Source of the DNA: Geodermatophilus obscurus
Lineage (GTDB): Bacteria > Actinomycetota > Actinomycetes > Mycobacteriales > Geodermatophilaceae
Length of the DNA stretch: 64,000 nucleotides
NCBI RefSeq assembly: GCF_900143215.1
Contig: NZ_FRDM01000014.1
Span: 1-64,000 of the forward strand
Reading direction: 5' to 3'
The translations under genes were made by a program, and so were the position numbers. The notes beneath the pieces were generated by a model. The model was given only the letters and a program-made list of their open reading frames with translations. It was not told the DNA's origin and did no database searches. Shown here piece by piece: positions 9,977 through 21,927 of this stretch (position 1 is the stretch's first letter; each line of letters opens with the position of its first letter).

Positions 9977-12471
9977 CGACGCCCCAGCCCGCCCCGGCCA
10001 CCGCGCCCGCGGTGCCCGGCCCGCAGACCCCGCCGGACGCCGTCCACTGCTCGATCGACGGCTTCGACGTGGCGGTGCCCAAGGGAACGCTGATCATCCG
10101 GGCGGCCGAGCAGATCGGCGTGCAGATCCCGCGGTTCTGCGACCACCCGCTGCTCGAACCGGTCGGCGCCTGCCGCCAGTGCCTGGTCGAGGTGGAGGGC
10201 CAGCGCAAGCCGGTCGCCTCCTGCACCATGCCGGTCACCGACGGGATGGTGGTGAAGACCCAGCTCACCAGCCCGGTCGCCGACAAGGCGCAGCAGGGCA
10301 CGATGGAGCTGCTGCTGATCAACCACCCGCTGGACTGCCCGGTCTGCGACAAGGGCGGCGAGTGCCCGCTGCAGAACCAGGCGATGAGCAACGGCCGGGC
10401 CGAGAGCCGGTTCGTCGACGTCAAGCGCACCTACCCCAAGCCGCTGCCGATCAGCAGCGAGGTGCTGCTCGACCGCGAGCGCTGCGTGCTCTGCGCCCGG
10501 TGCACCCGGTTCTCCCAGCAGGTCGCCGGCGACCCGTTCATCGAGCTGTTCGAGCGCGGCGCGCTGGAGCAGGTGGCCATCTACGAGGACGAGCCGTTCT
10601 CCTCCTACTTCTCCGGCAACACCACGCAGATCTGCCCGGTCGGCGCGCTGACCAGCGCCCAGTACCGGTTCCGCTCCCGCCCGTTCGACCTGCGCAGCGA
10701 GCCGAGCGTCTGCGAGCACTGCGCCTCGGGCTGCGCGCAGCGCACCGACTACCGCCGCGGCAAGGTGCTGCGCCGGCTGGCGGGAGAGGACCCGGCGGTC
10801 AACGAGGAGTGGAACTGCGACAAGGGCCGGTGGGCGTTCCGCTACGCCACCGCCAACGACCGGCTCACCACGCCGCTGGTCCGGCGGGACGGCGTGCTGG
10901 AGCCGGCGTCCTGGCCCGAGGCGTGGGCGGCGGCGGCCGAGGGGCTGCGCGCCGCGCGGGACGCCGGCGGGGTCGGGGTGCTGCCCGGCGGCCGGCTGAC
11001 CGTCGAGGACGCCTACGCCTACGCCAAGTTCGCCCGGGTGGCGCTGGGCACCAACGACGTCGACGCCCGCGCCCGCGCCCACTCGGCCGAGGAGCTGGCG
11101 TTCCTGGTGGCGCACGTCGCCGGCACCGGCCCGGCCAACGGGGCGGTCACCTACGACGACCTGAGCAGCGCGCCCGCGGTGCTGCTCGCCGGTCTCGAGC
11201 CGGAGGAGGAGTCGCCGATCGTCTTCCTGCGGCTGCGCCGGGCGGTGCGCACGAACCGGCTGGCCGTCTACGACCTCGCCCCGTTCGCCACTCCCGCCGC
11301 GGAGAAGCTGCAGGCCACGGTGCTGGCCACCCGCCCCGGCACGGAGGCCCGATCGCTGACCGCGCTCGCCGAGGGCAGCTGGGGCGGACCCGCGGTCGAG
11401 GCGCTGCGGCAGCCGGGTGCGGTCGTGCTCGCCGGCGAGCGGCTGGCCGAGTCGCCCGGCGCGTTCTCCGCCCTGGTCGCGCTGGCCCGCGCCACCGGTG
11501 CGCGCGTGGCCTGGGTGCCGCGGCGGGCCGGTGAGCGCGGAGCCGTCGAGGCCGGCGCGCTGCCGGCCCTGCTCCCCGGCGGGCGCCCGGTCACCGATGC
11601 CGGCGCCCGCGCCCAGGTCGCCGCCGCCTGGGGGGTCGGCGAGCTGCCGGACACCCCCGGCCGCGACACCACCGGCATCCTCACCGCGGTCGTCCACGGA
11701 GAGCTCGCCGGCCTCCTCGTCGGCGGCGTCGACCCGGCCGACCTCCCGGATCCGGGCCTGGCCGAGGCCGCCCTGGTCCGGGCCGGTTTCGTGGTCAGCC
11801 TGGAGATGCTCCCCAGCGCGGTCACCGAGCACGCCGACGTCGTCCTGCCGGTGGCCGCCGCCTCGGAGAAGGCCGGCGCCTACCTGGACTGGGAGGGCCG
11901 GCTGCGCCCGTTCGACACCACGCTGCACGGCGCCGGGCAGCTGCCCGACGGTCGCGTGCTGCAGGGCCTCGCCGAGTACATGGCCGACGAGATGGACGTC
12001 GACCTGCGGCTGCCCGCACCCGAGGTGGCCCGTGCCGAGCTCGCCGCCCTCGGCGTCGTCGCCGAGCGTCCGCGGGTTCCGGGTCTGGACGTCGTCCCGC
12101 CGGGTGACCCGGAGCTCGCCGACGACCAGGCGGTGCTCGCCTCCTGGCGGCAGCTGCTGGACGTCGGGACGCTGCAGCGCGACGAGCCGGAGCTCGCCGG
12201 CACCGCCCGCCCGCCGGTCGCGCGCCTCGGCAAGGACACCGCACGCCGGCTGGGCCTGGCCGACGGCGACCGGGTCACCGTCTGCGGCGCGATGGGGGAG
12301 ATCAGCCTGCCGGTGCTGGTGACCGAGATGCCCGACCAGGTGGTCTGGCTGCCGATGCGCTCACCGGGCAGCGAGCTGCGGACCCGGCTGGGCACCCCGC
12401 CCGGCGGCGTCGTCCGCCTGGCGACCACGTCCTCACCCACCCCGGCCACCCCGACGGGAGGTGCGGAGTGA
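9973..12471 (+). CDS. nuoG: NADH-quinone oxidoreductase subunit G
   Basis: 832 residues, the large iron-sulphur subunit of the NADH module. Order seen: N-terminal 2Fe-2S site ([16 protein letters not shown] and SCTM), then [13 protein letters not shown], a 4Fe-4S motif CVLCARC, and CEHCASGC which starts the molybdopterin-oxidoreductase-like domain. That domain has lost its cofactor function in complex I. GTG start overlaps nuoF, and its end overlaps nuoH. Confidence 0.95.
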   Translation: MTTPQPAPATAPAVPGPQTPPDAVHCSIDGFDVAVPKGTLIIRAAEQIGVQIPRFCDHPLLEPVGACRQCLVEVEGQRKPVASCTMPVTDGMVVKTQLTSPVADKAQQGTMELLLINHPLDCPVCDKGGECPLQNQAMSNGRAESRFVDVKRTYPKPLPISSEVLLDRERCVLCARCTRFSQQVAGDPFIELFERGALEQVAIYEDEPFSSYFSGNTTQICPVGALTSAQYRFRSRPFDLRSEPSVCEHCASGCAQRTDYRRGKVLRRLAGEDPAVNEEWNCDKGRWAFRYATANDRLTTPLVRRDGVLEPASWPEAWAAAAEGLRAARDAGGVGVLPGGRLTVEDAYAYAKFARVALGTNDVDARARAHSAEELAFLVAHVAGTGPANGAVTYDDLSSAPAVLLAGLEPEEESPIVFLRLRRAVRTNRLAVYDLAPFATPAAEKLQATVLATRPGTEARSLTALAEGSWGGPAVEALRQPGAVVLAGERLAESPGAFSALVALARATGARVAWVPRRAGERGAVEAGALPALLPGGRPVTDAGARAQVAAAWGVGELPDTPGRDTTGILTAVVHGELAGLLVGGVDPADLPDPGLAEAALVRAGFVVSLEMLPSAVTEHADVVLPVAAASEKAGAYLDWEGRLRPFDTTLHGAGQLPDGRVLQGLAEYMADEMDVDLRLPAPEVARAELAALGVVAERPRVPGLDVVPPGDPELADDQAVLASWRQLLDVGTLQRDEPELAGTARPPVARLGKDTARRLGLADGDRVTVCGAMGEISLPVLVTEMPDQVVWLPMRSPGSELRTRLGTPPGGVVRLATTSSPTPATPTGGAE

Positions 12472-13928
12472 TCCTCGCCGCCGCGGCCAACCAGCCGACC
12501 CTCGAGGACTTCGGCAACGACGTCTGGTGGATCGTCCTCATCAAGGTCGTCGGCGTCTTCGTCGTCCTCGTGTTGCTGACGCTGTTCGCCATCGTCTTCG
12601 AGCGCAAGGTCGTCGCGCGGATGCAGCAGCGGATCGGCCCCAACCGGGTCGGGCCGCGCGGCTACCTGCAGAGCCTCGCCGACGGGCTGAAGCTGGCGTT
12701 CAAGGAAGACATCATGCCGGCGATGGCGGACAAGCCGGTCTACTTCCTTGCCCCGGTCCTGGCCACCGTCCCGGCGTTCCTGGCCTTCTCGGTCATCCCG
12801 CTCGGCCCGGTGGTCAGCATCTTCGGCCAGCAGACGCCGCTGCAGCTCACCGACGCCCCCATCGGGGTGCTGATCGTCCTCGCCTGCTCGGCGATGGGGA
12901 TCTACGGCATCGTCCTGGGCGGGTGGGCGTCCGGCTCCACCTACCCGCTGCTCGGCTCGCTGCGCAGCGCGGCCCAGATGATCAGCTACGAGATCGCGAT
13001 GGGGCTGTCCATCGTCGCGGTCTTCCTCTACGCGGGCTCGATGTCGACCTCGGAGATCGTCGCGGCGCAGGCCGACGGCAACGAGGTGTCCTTCTTCGGG
13101 CTCGAGTTCACCGGGCCGAGCTGGTACGCCGTCCTGCTCCCGGTCTCGTTCGTCATCTACGCCATCGCGGTCGTGGGGGAGACCAACCGGGCGCCGTTCG
13201 ACCTCCCCGAGGCCGAGAGCGAGCTCGTCGGCGGCTTCCACACGGAGTACTCGTCGCTGAAGTTCGCGCTGTTCTTCCTCGCCGAGTACATCAACATGGT
13301 CACCGTCTCGGCGCTGGCCGCGACGCTGTTCCTGGGCGGCTGGCGGGCGCCGTGGCCGATCTCGATCTGGGACGGCGCCAACTCCGGCTGGTGGCCGCTG
13401 CTGTGGTTCTTCCTCAAGGTCGTCGCGGCGCTCTTCGTCTTCATCTGGTTGCGCGGCACGCTGCCCCGGCTGCGCTACGACCAGTTCATGCGCTTCGGCT
13501 GGAAGGTGCTCGTCCCGGTCGCCTTCGCCTGGATCCTCGCTGTCGCGACGATGCGCGCAGTGGCCCGCGAGGCCAACCTGTCGACCGGCCAGGTGGCGCT
13601 GTTCGTCGGCGTGCCGATCGCCCTGCTGGTCATCGCCGGGCTGCTGCTCGCCAGCCGGGCCAGCAACCGGGACACCCGCCTCGCGGCACGGGAGGCCGCG
13701 GCGGGCTCCAACCACCCCACCGAGCCCGAGGTGCTGCCGCCGCCCGGGCCGCGCCGCCGGCCGGGCGGTCCCAGCCGGGCCGAGGGCGGCTTCCCCATCC
13801 CGCCGATGGACCTCGCCGTCCCGCCGTCGCCCCGGCTGCACCGCCGCGACGCGGTCGCGCCCGAGGGCGCCGTGGTGGGCACCGGACGGCGCAGCACCGC
13901 CACGATCGAGGAGGACGTCGATGACTGA
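12468..13928 (+). CDS. nuoH: NADH-quinone oxidoreductase subunit H
   Basis: 486 residues, the membrane subunit at the quinone chamber. Eight or so helices over residues 20-390. Signatures: [39 protein letters not shown] and [16 protein letters not shown]. The last 90 residues are a Pro/Arg-rich cytoplasmic tail. Its stop lies eight bases inside nuoI. Confidence 0.96.
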   Translation: MILAAAANQPTLEDFGNDVWWIVLIKVVGVFVVLVLLTLFAIVFERKVVARMQQRIGPNRVGPRGYLQSLADGLKLAFKEDIMPAMADKPVYFLAPVLATVPAFLAFSVIPLGPVVSIFGQQTPLQLTDAPIGVLIVLACSAMGIYGIVLGGWASGSTYPLLGSLRSAAQMISYEIAMGLSIVAVFLYAGSMSTSEIVAAQADGNEVSFFGLEFTGPSWYAVLLPVSFVIYAIAVVGETNRAPFDLPEAESELVGGFHTEYSSLKFALFFLAEYINMVTVSALAATLFLGGWRAPWPISIWDGANSGWWPLLWFFLKVVAALFVFIWLRGTLPRLRYDQFMRFGWKVLVPVAFAWILAVATMRAVAREANLSTGQVALFVGVPIALLVIAGLLLASRASNRDTRLAAREAAAGSNHPTEPEVLPPPGPRRRPGGPSRAEGGFPIPPMDLAVPPSPRLHRRDAVAPEGAVVGTGRRSTATIEEDVDD

Positions 13929-14586
13929 GCACCGCGACGTGGACCGCCGCTCGCCGGATCCCCACGACCCCGGCCACGACATGGTGGCGCAGACGAAGCA
14001 CGAGCTGGAGCGCCGTGGCCGCGACGCGGGGCCGGTCAAGCGGTCCAGCTGGCTGCCCGGCCCCGGTCAGGGCTTCGGGGTCACCTTCGCGCAGATCTTC
14101 CGCAAGGTGACCACCGAGGAGTACCCCGAGGTCCCGAAGGTGACCAAGCCGCGCTACCACGGGCGGCACGTGCTCAACCGGCACCCCGACGGGCTGGAGA
14201 AGTGCGTCGGGTGCGAGTTGTGTGCCTGGGCGTGCCCGGCCGACGCCATCTACGTGGAGGGCGGCGACAACACCGAGGACGAGCGCTACTCGCCCGGCGA
14301 GCGCTACGGGCGCGTCTACCAGATCAACTACCTGCGCTGCATCTTCTGCGGCCTGTGCATCGAGGCCTGCCCCACCCGCTCACTGACCATGAGCAACGAC
14401 TTCGAGCTGGCAGACGACAACCGGGCGGACCTGATCTACACCAAGGAACAGCTCATGGCGCCGTTGCTGCCGGGTATGGAGGCCCCGCCGCACGCCATGC
14501 GGCTGGGCGAGGACGAGAAGGACTACTACGTCCGGACGCCGGACCCCGCGTCGCCTGCCGAGCCGGTCACCGTGGAGCAGCCGTGA
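13921..14586 (+). CDS. nuoI: NADH-quinone oxidoreductase subunit I
   Basis: 221 residues. Carries two 4Fe-4S clusters (N6a/N6b) between NuoG and NuoB. The paired ferredoxin motifs [16 protein letters not shown] and [16 protein letters not shown] are complete. The ATG start overlaps the nuoH end by eight bases, and its stop overlaps nuoJ (GTGA). Confidence 0.97.
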   Translation: MTEHRDVDRRSPDPHDPGHDMVAQTKHELERRGRDAGPVKRSSWLPGPGQGFGVTFAQIFRKVTTEEYPEVPKVTKPRYHGRHVLNRHPDGLEKCVGCELCAWACPADAIYVEGGDNTEDERYSPGERYGRVYQINYLRCIFCGLCIEACPTRSLTMSNDFELADDNRADLIYTKEQLMAPLLPGMEAPPHAMRLGEDEKDYYVRTPDPASPAEPVTVEQP

Positions 14587-15416
14587 ACGACGTCGTCATC
14601 GGCACCGGTGAGGCCGTCGTCTTCTGGGTGCTCGGCCCGATCTCGCTGGCCGGGGCGCTCGGCATGGTGCTCTCCCGCAACGCCGTCCACTCGGCGCTGT
14701 GGCTGATCAACACGATGCTGGCGCTGGGCGTCTTCTACGTCGTCCAGGAGGCGCCGTTCCTGGGGGCGGTGCAGATCATCGTCTACACCGGCGCGATCAT
14801 GATCCTCTTCCTGTTCGTGCTCATGCTGGTCGGGCGCGACTCCTCGGACTCGGTGGTCGAGACCCTCCGGGGCCAGCGGGTCGCCGCGATCGTGCTGGGT
14901 CTGGGCTTCGCCGGGCTGGTCGGCGCCGGGATCGCCCGGGCCACCCAGGACCTCCCGGTCGCCGGCCTCGCGGCCGTGCAGGGCGCGGAGACCAGCAACA
15001 TCGAGGCGATCGCCGGGCTCCTCTACAGCCGCTACCTGCTGGCCTTCGAGGTCACCGGTGCGCTGCTGATCACGGCTGCCGTGGGCGCCCTGGTCCTGAC
15101 GCACGTGGAGCGGGAGGCGGGGGAGCGGCGCACGCAGAAGGAGCTGTCGCGAGCGCGGTTCCTCACCGGCCGGGCGCAGACCCTGCCCGGCCCCGGCGTG
15201 TACGCCCGGGCCAACTCCGTCGCCGCGCCCGGTCTGCTGCCTGACGGGCGGCTGGCCGAGGACAGCTTCGCGACCGGCATCGAGCCCCAGGAGGTCGAGC
15301 AGATGCCGCGCCCCGCCGGCCGCGCTCAGCTCGGCAGCCCGGACGCCGCTCTCGGCACCCTCGACCCGGCGCCCAGTGACGTCCCGGGTGGCCGTGAGGG
15401 CGGTGACCATCGGTGA
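14583..15416 (+). CDS. nuoJ: NADH-quinone oxidoreductase subunit J
   Basis: 277 residues, a membrane subunit. Five helices in about the first 170 residues, with [20 protein letters not shown] and [19 protein letters not shown] as family marks. The remaining 110 residues form a hydrophilic tail. The GTG at 14583 overlaps the nuoI stop; the open frame extends further upstream but inside nuoI. Confidence 0.94.
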   Translation: MNDVVIGTGEAVVFWVLGPISLAGALGMVLSRNAVHSALWLINTMLALGVFYVVQEAPFLGAVQIIVYTGAIMILFLFVLMLVGRDSSDSVVETLRGQRVAAIVLGLGFAGLVGAGIARATQDLPVAGLAAVQGAETSNIEAIAGLLYSRYLLAFEVTGALLITAAVGALVLTHVEREAGERRTQKELSRARFLTGRAQTLPGPGVYARANSVAAPGLLPDGRLAEDSFATGIEPQEVEQMPRPAGRAQLGSPDAALGTLDPAPSDVPGGREGGDHR

Positions 15417-15712
15417 GTCTGACCAACTACCTGGTGCTCGCCGCGATCCTGTTCACCATCGGCGCGGTCGGCGTCCTCGTGCGGCGCAACGCGATCGTCG
15501 TCTTCATGTGCATCGAGCTGATGCTCAACTCGGTGAACCTCACGCTGGTCACCTTCGCCCGGGCGAGCGGCACCATCGACGGCCAGATCATCGCGCTGTT
15601 CGTCATGGTCGTGGCCGCCGCCGAGGTCGTCATCGGTCTCGCGATCATCATGTCGATCTACCGGACCCGCCGGTCGGCGTCGGTCGACGACGCCAACCTG
15701 CTCAAGTACTGA
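15413..15712 (+). CDS. nuoK: NADH-quinone oxidoreductase subunit K
   Basis: 99 residues with three membrane helices. Conserved membrane carboxylates of the proton channel lie in [12 protein letters not shown] and [14 protein letters not shown] start overlaps nuoJ. The length is that of the family. Confidence 0.96.
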   Translation: MSLTNYLVLAAILFTIGAVGVLVRRNAIVVFMCIELMLNSVNLTLVTFARASGTIDGQIIALFVMVVAAAEVVIGLAIIMSIYRTRRSASVDDANLLKY

Positions 15713-15728
15713 GGGACGGGGACCCGGG

Positions 15729-17624
15729 ATGGACACCGCACCGGCCGACGGGCTGATCACCTCCGCCTGGCTGCTCATCGCGCTGCCGCTGGCCGGCGCC
15801 GCCGTGCTGCTGCTCGGGGGACGGCGCACCGACCGGTGGGGGCACCTGCTGGGCACCGGCACGGTCGTCGCGGCCTTCGTGCTCGGCCTGCTGTGCACGC
15901 TGCAGCTCGACGGCCGGCGGCTCGACGTCGAGCTGTTCACCTTCATGGCCACCGGGTCGCTGGACGTGCAGGCCGGCCTGCTGTTCGACCCGCTCTCGGC
16001 GGTCTTCGTCCTGCTGATCACCGGCGTGGGCGCGCTGATCCACGTCTACTCGATCGGCTACATGGCGCACGACCCGCGCCGTCGGCGGTTCTTCGCCTAC
16101 CTGAACCTGTTCGTCGCGGCGATGCTGCTGCTGGTCCTCGGCGACAACTTCGTGGCCCTCTACGTCGGCTGGGAGGGCGTGGGCCTGGCGTCCTACCTGC
16201 TCATCGCCTTCTGGCACGAGCGCCCGTCGGCGGCGACCGCCGCGAAGAAGGCGTTCATCATGAACCGGGTCGGCGACGTCGGGCTGGCGTTGGCGATCTT
16301 CCTGATGTTCGCGCAGCTGGGCACGGTCGCCTACGACGGCGTGTTCGGCGCGGTCGGCACCCTGGCCGGCGGCACGGTCACCGCGATCGGGCTGCTGCTC
16401 CTGCTCGGCGCGTGCGGCAAGTCCGGCCAGTTCCCGCTGCAGGCGTGGCTGCCCGACGCCATGGAGGGCCCGACCCCGGTGTCGGCGCTGATCCACGCGG
16501 CCACCATGGTCACCGCCGGCGTCTACCTCATCGCCCGCTGCGCACCGATCTACGACGAGACGCCCACCGCGCGGGCCGTCGTCCTCGCCGTCGGCGCGAT
16601 CACGCTGATGATCGGCGCCATCGCCGGCTGCGCCCAGGACGACATCAAGAAGGTGCTGGCCTACTCGACGGTCAGCCAGATCGGCTACATGTTCCTGGCC
16701 GTCGGGCTCGGCCCGGTCGGCTACGTCGCGGGGCTGGCGCACCTGCTCACCCACGGCTTCTTCAAGGCCGGCCTGTTCCTCGGTGCCGGCTCGGTCATGC
16801 ACGCGATGAACGACGAGGTCGACATGCGCCGCTTCGGCGGGCTGGCCTCGCGGATGAAGGTCACCTTCGTGACGTTCGGGCTGGGCTACCTGGCGCTGAT
16901 CGGCTTCCCGTTCCTGTCCGGCTTCTACACCAAGGACGCGATCATCGAGGCCGCGTTCGACCGCGGCGACGGTTGGGGCTACCTGCTCGGCGGGGTCGCG
17001 ATCCTGGCCGCCGGGCTCACCGCCTTCTACATGACCCGGCTGATGCTCATGACCTTCTTCGGCCGCCCCCGGTGGGAGCCCGGCGTCCACCCGCACGAGT
17101 CGCCGTCGGTGATGACCGCGCCGATGGTGCTGCTCGCCGTCGGCTCGGTCCTCGCCGGCTTCCTGCTGGTCGTCGCCTTCCCGCTGGAGGCGTGGCTGAC
17201 CCCCGTCTTCGGCGAGCCCGAGGCGGCCGAGCACGTCGTCGCGCCGCTCGTGGTGAGCATCCTCGTCACCGTGGTGATGGCGCTCGGCGTGCTCACCGCC
17301 TGGCTGTTCGTCGGCCGCCGCGAGGTGCCGGTGACCGCGCCGGTGCGGGTGTCGGCGGTGACCCGCGCCGCCCGCCGCGCCCTCTACGCCGACGCGGTGA
17401 ACGAGTCGCTGTTCATGCGGCCGGGCCAGTGGCTGACCCGCGCGCTGGTCTTCGTGGACAACCGCGGGGTCGACGGCGCGGTGAACGGGCTGGCCGCGAC
17501 GCTGGGCGGCTCGTCGTCCCGGCTGGGCCGCACGCAGACCGGGTTCGTCCGCTCCTACGCGCTGTCCATGCTCGGCGGCGCGGTGGTCGTCGCGGGTGCG
17601 CTGCTGGCGGTGACGGCCGGGTGA
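15729..17624 (+). CDS. nuoL: NADH-quinone oxidoreductase subunit L
   Basis: 631 residues, an antiporter-like proton pump subunit with the long lateral helix. Signatures: [15 protein letters not shown] with the key Glu, [32 protein letters not shown] (split over about 290 bp), and [18 protein letters not shown] start 16 bases after nuoK with a GGGACGGGGA purine stretch as ribosome site. Confidence 0.96.
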   Translation: MDTAPADGLITSAWLLIALPLAGAAVLLLGGRRTDRWGHLLGTGTVVAAFVLGLLCTLQLDGRRLDVELFTFMATGSLDVQAGLLFDPLSAVFVLLITGVGALIHVYSIGYMAHDPRRRRFFAYLNLFVAAMLLLVLGDNFVALYVGWEGVGLASYLLIAFWHERPSAATAAKKAFIMNRVGDVGLALAIFLMFAQLGTVAYDGVFGAVGTLAGGTVTAIGLLLLLGACGKSGQFPLQAWLPDAMEGPTPVSALIHAATMVTAGVYLIARCAPIYDETPTARAVVLAVGAITLMIGAIAGCAQDDIKKVLAYSTVSQIGYMFLAVGLGPVGYVAGLAHLLTHGFFKAGLFLGAGSVMHAMNDEVDMRRFGGLASRMKVTFVTFGLGYLALIGFPFLSGFYTKDAIIEAAFDRGDGWGYLLGGVAILAAGLTAFYMTRLMLMTFFGRPRWEPGVHPHESPSVMTAPMVLLAVGSVLAGFLLVVAFPLEAWLTPVFGEPEAAEHVVAPLVVSILVTVVMALGVLTAWLFVGRREVPVTAPVRVSAVTRAARRALYADAVNESLFMRPGQWLTRALVFVDNRGVDGAVNGLAATLGGSSSRLGRTQTGFVRSYALSMLGGAVVVAGALLAVTAG

Positions 17625-17690
17625 CCGGGTCCCTGCACAACCGAGAGGCGACGTCGTGACCTGCCGAGCCGGAGCTTGCGGAGGCGAGCC

Positions 17691-19322
17691 ATGAACACCT
17701 TCCCCTGGCTCCTGACGATGATCGCCGTCCCGGCGGTCGGGGCGGCCGTCGTCGCGGCGCTCCCGCGGGGCCGCGACGAGAGCGCCAAGCGGGCCGCACT
17801 CGGGGTGAGCCTGCTGGTGCTGCTGCTCGCGGTGCTGGCGACCGTGGCCTTCGACGCCGGCGGTGAGCGGTTCCAGCTGACGACGTCGGTCTCCTGGATC
17901 CCCGACTTCGGCGTCGACTTCGCCCTCGGCGTCGACGGCATCGCGCTGGTGATGCTGCTGCTCATCGGTGTCCTGGTGCCGGTGGTGGTACTTGCCTCCT
18001 GGCGCGACGAGCCCACCGGGCACCGGTCGATGAAGACCTTCTTCGCCTGGCTGCTGCTGCTCGAGTCGCTGATGGTCGGCGTCTTCGCCGCCACCGACGT
18101 CTTCCTCTTCTACGTCTTCTTCGAGGCGATGCTCGTCCCGATGTACTTCCTGATCGGCAGCTTCGGCGGGCCGCGCCGGCAGTACGCGGCGGTCAAGTTC
18201 TTCCTCTACAGCCTGGTCGGCGGGCTGGTCATGCTGGCCGCCGTCATCGGGCTGTACGTGGTCAGCGCCAACGAGCTGGGCGAGGGGACGTTCGCCTTCG
18301 ACGCGCTGCGGCAGGTCGAGATCGACCCGGGTGTGCAAAAGCTGCTGTTCCTCGGCTTCTTCGTCGCCTTCGCGATCAAGGCGCCGCTGGTGCCGTTCCA
18401 CACCTGGCTGCCCGACTCCGGTGCCGAGGCGCCGATCGGCGGTGCGGTGCTGCTGGTCGGCGTCCTGGACAAGGTCGGCACCTTCGGCTTCCTCCGCTAC
18501 TGCCTGCCGCTGTTCCCCGACGCCTCGCGCGACCTCGCGCCGTACGTGCTCACCCTGGCCGTCGCCGGCATCCTCTACGCCGCGCTGCTGGCGATGGGGC
18601 AGTCCGACCTCAAACGCTGGGTGTCCTACACCTCCATCGCGCACTTCGGCTTCATCGCGCTGGGCATCTTCGCCTTCACCACCGAGGCCGGCACCGGCGC
18701 CGTGCTCTACATGGTCAACCACGGCATCGCGACCGGGCTGCTGTTCCTGGTCGTCGGCATGCTCATCGCCCGCGGCGGGTCGCGGCAGATCGGCGACTAC
18801 GGGGGTGTCGCCGCGCAGGCACCGCTGCTGGCCGGGGCCTTCCTCGTCGCCTGTCTGGCCGCTCTCGCGCTGCCGGGCACCAACAGCTTCGTCAGCGAGT
18901 TCCTCGTGCTGGTCGGGTCGTTCCCGACCCGGCCGGTGTTCACGGTCCTCGCGACGGTCGGCATCATCCTGGCCGCGCTGTACGCACTGCTGGTCTACCA
19001 GCGCACCATGCACGGCCCGCCGCGCGGCGTGCTGCTCGAGCCGTCGCCGGAGACCTCCGCGCCCACCGCCGGTGCCGGGGGCGGAGCGACCGCGACCACC
19101 CTCGAGGCCCCGGCGGCCGCGCCCGCCCGGCTTCGGGTGCGTGACCTCTCCCGCCGCGAGCTGGCCGTCGCCGCGCCGATGGTCGCGCTGATCATCGCGC
19201 TCGGGGTCTACCCGCAGCCGCTGATCGACCTGATCGAGCCGGCGGTCGCGGCCACCATGAGCGACGTCGGGGCCGATCCGGCCGGCGTCTCCCCCCAGGC
19301 TCCCGTCGAGGGGACGGACTGA
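17691..19322 (+). CDS. nuoM: NADH-quinone oxidoreductase subunit M
   Basis: 543 residues, antiporter-like subunit. FFEAMLVPMYFLIGSFGG contains the key Glu; APLVPFHTWLPDSGAEAPIGG and WVSYTSIAHFGFI are family marks. I chose the ATG at 17691, with GGAGGCGAG four bases upstream, over a TTG at 17676. The 66-base gap before it is the only sizeable gap between nuoA and nuoN. A Pro/Ala-rich loop follows residue 440. Its stop overlaps the nuoN start (TGATG). Confidence 0.95.
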   Translation: MNTFPWLLTMIAVPAVGAAVVAALPRGRDESAKRAALGVSLLVLLLAVLATVAFDAGGERFQLTTSVSWIPDFGVDFALGVDGIALVMLLLIGVLVPVVVLASWRDEPTGHRSMKTFFAWLLLLESLMVGVFAATDVFLFYVFFEAMLVPMYFLIGSFGGPRRQYAAVKFFLYSLVGGLVMLAAVIGLYVVSANELGEGTFAFDALRQVEIDPGVQKLLFLGFFVAFAIKAPLVPFHTWLPDSGAEAPIGGAVLLVGVLDKVGTFGFLRYCLPLFPDASRDLAPYVLTLAVAGILYAALLAMGQSDLKRWVSYTSIAHFGFIALGIFAFTTEAGTGAVLYMVNHGIATGLLFLVVGMLIARGGSRQIGDYGGVAAQAPLLAGAFLVACLAALALPGTNSFVSEFLVLVGSFPTRPVFTVLATVGIILAALYALLVYQRTMHGPPRGVLLEPSPETSAPTAGAGGGATATTLEAPAAAPARLRVRDLSRRELAVAAPMVALIIALGVYPQPLIDLIEPAVAATMSDVGADPAGVSPQAPVEGTD

Positions 19323-20866
19323 TGATCGAGGCCCCGGACCTCTCCCTGGCCGCGCTGGCCCCCCTGCTGTTCGTCTTCGGTGCCGCCTGCGTCGGCGTCC
19401 TCGTCGAGGCCTTCGCGCCGCGGGAGAGCCGGCACCCGGTGCAGGTCGCCGTCGCCCTCGTCGGCACGCTCGGCGGGCTGGTCACCAGCCTGCTGCTGGC
19501 GGGGGAGGGGCTGGTGACCGCCGGCGGTGCGCTGGCCGTCGACGGCCCTGCGGTCTTCCTGCAGGCCACCATCGCCGGCCTCGGCGCGCTGTCGCTGCTG
19601 CTGTTCGCCGAGCGCTCGCTGGACCCGGCCCGGTCGGCCTTCGTCGCCGCCGCGGCCGTGCCCGCGGGCAGCCCGCGCGACCGCGAGCTGATGACCGCCC
19701 CGCGCGTACAGACCGAGGTCTACCCGCTGACCACGTTCGCCATCGGCGGCATGATGCTGTTCGTCGCGGCCAACGACCTGCTGATCATGTTCGTCGCCCT
19801 CGAGGTGCTCAGCCTGCCGCTGTACCTGATCAGCGGGCTGGCCCGCCGCCGCCGGCTGCTGTCGCAGGAGGCGGCGGTCAAGTACTTCCTGCTGGGCTCG
19901 TTCGCCTCGGCCTTCTTCCTCTACGGCCTGGCGCTGGTCTACGGCGCCACCGGCAGCATCCGGCTGTCGGCCATCCGTGAGTCCGCCGCGGGGGCCGGCG
20001 GCGGCGTCCTGCTGGTGCTGGGCCTGGCCCTGCTCGTCGTCGGGCTGATGTTCAAGGCCAGCGTGGCGCCGTTCCACGCCTGGACGCCGGACGTCTACCA
20101 GGGCGCCCCGACGCCGGTCACCGCCTTCATGGCAGCCTGCACCAAGGTCGCGGCCTTCGGGGCGATCCTGCGGCTGCTCTACGTCGCCTTCGGCACCAGC
20201 GAGTGGACCTGGCGGCCGCTCGTCTACGGCATCGCGATCGTCTCGATGGTCGTCGGCGCCGTCCTGGGGCTCACCCAGACCGACCTCAAGCGGATGCTCG
20301 CCTACTCCTCGATCGCGCACGCCGGCTTCCTGCTCACCGGCGTGATCGGGTACGGCAGCGGCGCCGACGGCACCGGTTCCGGGCTCGGCCCGACGATGTT
20401 CTACCTGCTGGCCTACGGCCTCACGACCATCGGCGCCTTCGCGGTGCTCACGCTGGTGCGCGACGGTGACGGTGAGGCCACCCACCTGTCGAAGTGGGCC
20501 GGGCTCGGGCGCCGTTCGCCGCTCACCGCGGCGGTCATGGCGCTGTTCCTGCTGGCGCTGGCGGGCATCCCGCTCACCAGCGGGTTCACCGGCAAGTTCG
20601 CCGTCTTCCGGGCCGCGATCGACGACGGGGCCTGGCCGCTGGTGGTCGTGGCGCTGCTGGCCAGCGCCGTCGCGGCGTTCTTCTACCTGCGCGTCATCGT
20701 GCTCATGTACTTCTCCGAGCCGGCCGTGGACGGCCCGACGGTGGGCGTTCCCGGCCTGCCGACGACGATCGTGCTGGCCGTGACGGTCACCGCGACGGTT
20801 GTGCTGGGCGTCGTGCCCGGGGCGGTGCTCGATCTGGCGGAGCAGGCGGCTAGATTCGTCGGTTGA
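19322..20866 (+). CDS. nuoN: NADH-quinone oxidoreductase subunit N
   Basis: 514 residues, the last antiporter-like subunit. FVALEVLSLPLYLISGL, ASVAPFHAWTPDVYQGAPTP and MLAYSSIAHAGFLLTGV identify it. It completes a 14-gene operon without missing subunits. TAGATT at 20851-20856, near its end, could serve as a -10 for the next gene. Confidence 0.96.
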   Translation: MIEAPDLSLAALAPLLFVFGAACVGVLVEAFAPRESRHPVQVAVALVGTLGGLVTSLLLAGEGLVTAGGALAVDGPAVFLQATIAGLGALSLLLFAERSLDPARSAFVAAAAVPAGSPRDRELMTAPRVQTEVYPLTTFAIGGMMLFVAANDLLIMFVALEVLSLPLYLISGLARRRRLLSQEAAVKYFLLGSFASAFFLYGLALVYGATGSIRLSAIRESAAGAGGGVLLVLGLALLVVGLMFKASVAPFHAWTPDVYQGAPTPVTAFMAACTKVAAFGAILRLLYVAFGTSEWTWRPLVYGIAIVSMVVGAVLGLTQTDLKRMLAYSSIAHAGFLLTGVIGYGSGADGTGSGLGPTMFYLLAYGLTTIGAFAVLTLVRDGDGEATHLSKWAGLGRRSPLTAAVMALFLLALAGIPLTSGFTGKFAVFRAAIDDGAWPLVVVALLASAVAAFFYLRVIVLMYFSEPAVDGPTVGVPGLPTTIVLAVTVTATVVLGVVPGAVLDLAEQAARFVG

Positions 20867-21924
20867 TGACCGGAGCCAGCGCCGCCGTCGGCGGGGACAC
20901 CCCGACCGACACCTGGCAGCGGACCTCGACCCCCGCCTCGACGATCGGCCCGTGGCTGCCCGAGGGCGATCTCGGTGTCCGGCTCGCCGGGGGGCTGGGT
21001 CGGGTCGAGGAGGCGCTGCGCACCGCCGTCGGCAGCGAGCACGATTTCGTGCGGCAGGCGGCCGGGCACCTGGTCGCCGCCGGCGGCAAGCGCTTCCGCC
21101 CGCTGCTGGCGCTGCTCGCCGCCGAGCTCGGCGATCCGCACGCGCGGGGGGTCACCGAGGCCGCGGTGGTCTGCGAGCTCACCCACCTGGCCACGCTGTA
21201 CCACGACGACGTCATGGACGAGGCCGTCGTCCGCCGCGGGGCGCCCAGCGCCAACAGCCGGTGGTCCAACAGCATCGCCATCCTCACCGGCGACTTCCTG
21301 TTCGCCCGCGCCTCCGACCTGCTGGCCGACCTCGGCCCCGAGGCGGTGCGCATCCAGGCGCGGACCTTCGAGCGGCTGGTCACCGGGCAGATCCGGGAGA
21401 CCGTCGGCGCCCAGCCCGGTGACGACCCGGTCGCCCACTACCTCGACGTGCTGGCCGACAAGACCGGCTCCCTGGTGGCCACCTCGGCGCGCTTCGGCGC
21501 CTCCTTCGCCGGGGTGGACGTCGAGCTGGTCGGCGCCCTCACCTCCTTCGGCGAGGAGGTCGGCGTCGCCTTCCAGCTCTCCGACGACCTCCTCGACATC
21601 GTCAGCCGGGACGGCGCGTCGGGGAAGGCGCCGGGCACGGACCTGCGGGAGGGCATCGCCACGCTGCCCGCGCTCTTCGCGCTGGCCGGCGACGACCCGG
21701 CCGAGCAGCGGCTGCGCGAGCTGGTCGCCGGCCCCATCGCCGACGACGCCGAGCACGCCGAGGCCCTGGAGCTGCTGCGCTCGTCGGCGGCGCTCCGGCG
21801 GGCCACCGAGGTGCTGCGCGAGTACGCCGACCGGGCGCAGGCGCGGCTGTCCGGCGTCCCCGAGGGGCCGGTCCGCGAGGCACTCTCGGCGCTGTGCGAC
21901 TACGTCGTCACGCGCACCAGCTGA
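20866..21924 (+). CDS. Long-chain polyprenyl diphosphate synthase
   Basis: 352 residues. Trans-prenyltransferase making the side chain, most likely of menaquinone. The first aspartate-rich motif is in LYHDDVMDEAVVRRG and the second in LSDDLLDIVSRDG; GGKRFRPLLALLAAE is the substrate-binding lysine region. ATG at 20866 overlaps the nuoN stop. The gene order menJ ... this gene ... htpX recalls Mycobacterium menJ-grcC1-htpX, with nuo inserted between. Chain length cannot be read reliably from the sequence. Confidence 0.88.
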   Translation: MTGASAAVGGDTPTDTWQRTSTPASTIGPWLPEGDLGVRLAGGLGRVEEALRTAVGSEHDFVRQAAGHLVAAGGKRFRPLLALLAAELGDPHARGVTEAAVVCELTHLATLYHDDVMDEAVVRRGAPSANSRWSNSIAILTGDFLFARASDLLADLGPEAVRIQARTFERLVTGQIRETVGAQPGDDPVAHYLDVLADKTGSLVATSARFGASFAGVDVELVGALTSFGEEVGVAFQLSDDLLDIVSRDGASGKAPGTDLREGIATLPALFALAGDDPAEQRLRELVAGPIADDAEHAEALELLRSSAALRRATEVLREYADRAQARLSGVPEGPVREALSALCDYVVTRTS

Positions 21925-21927
21925 GAG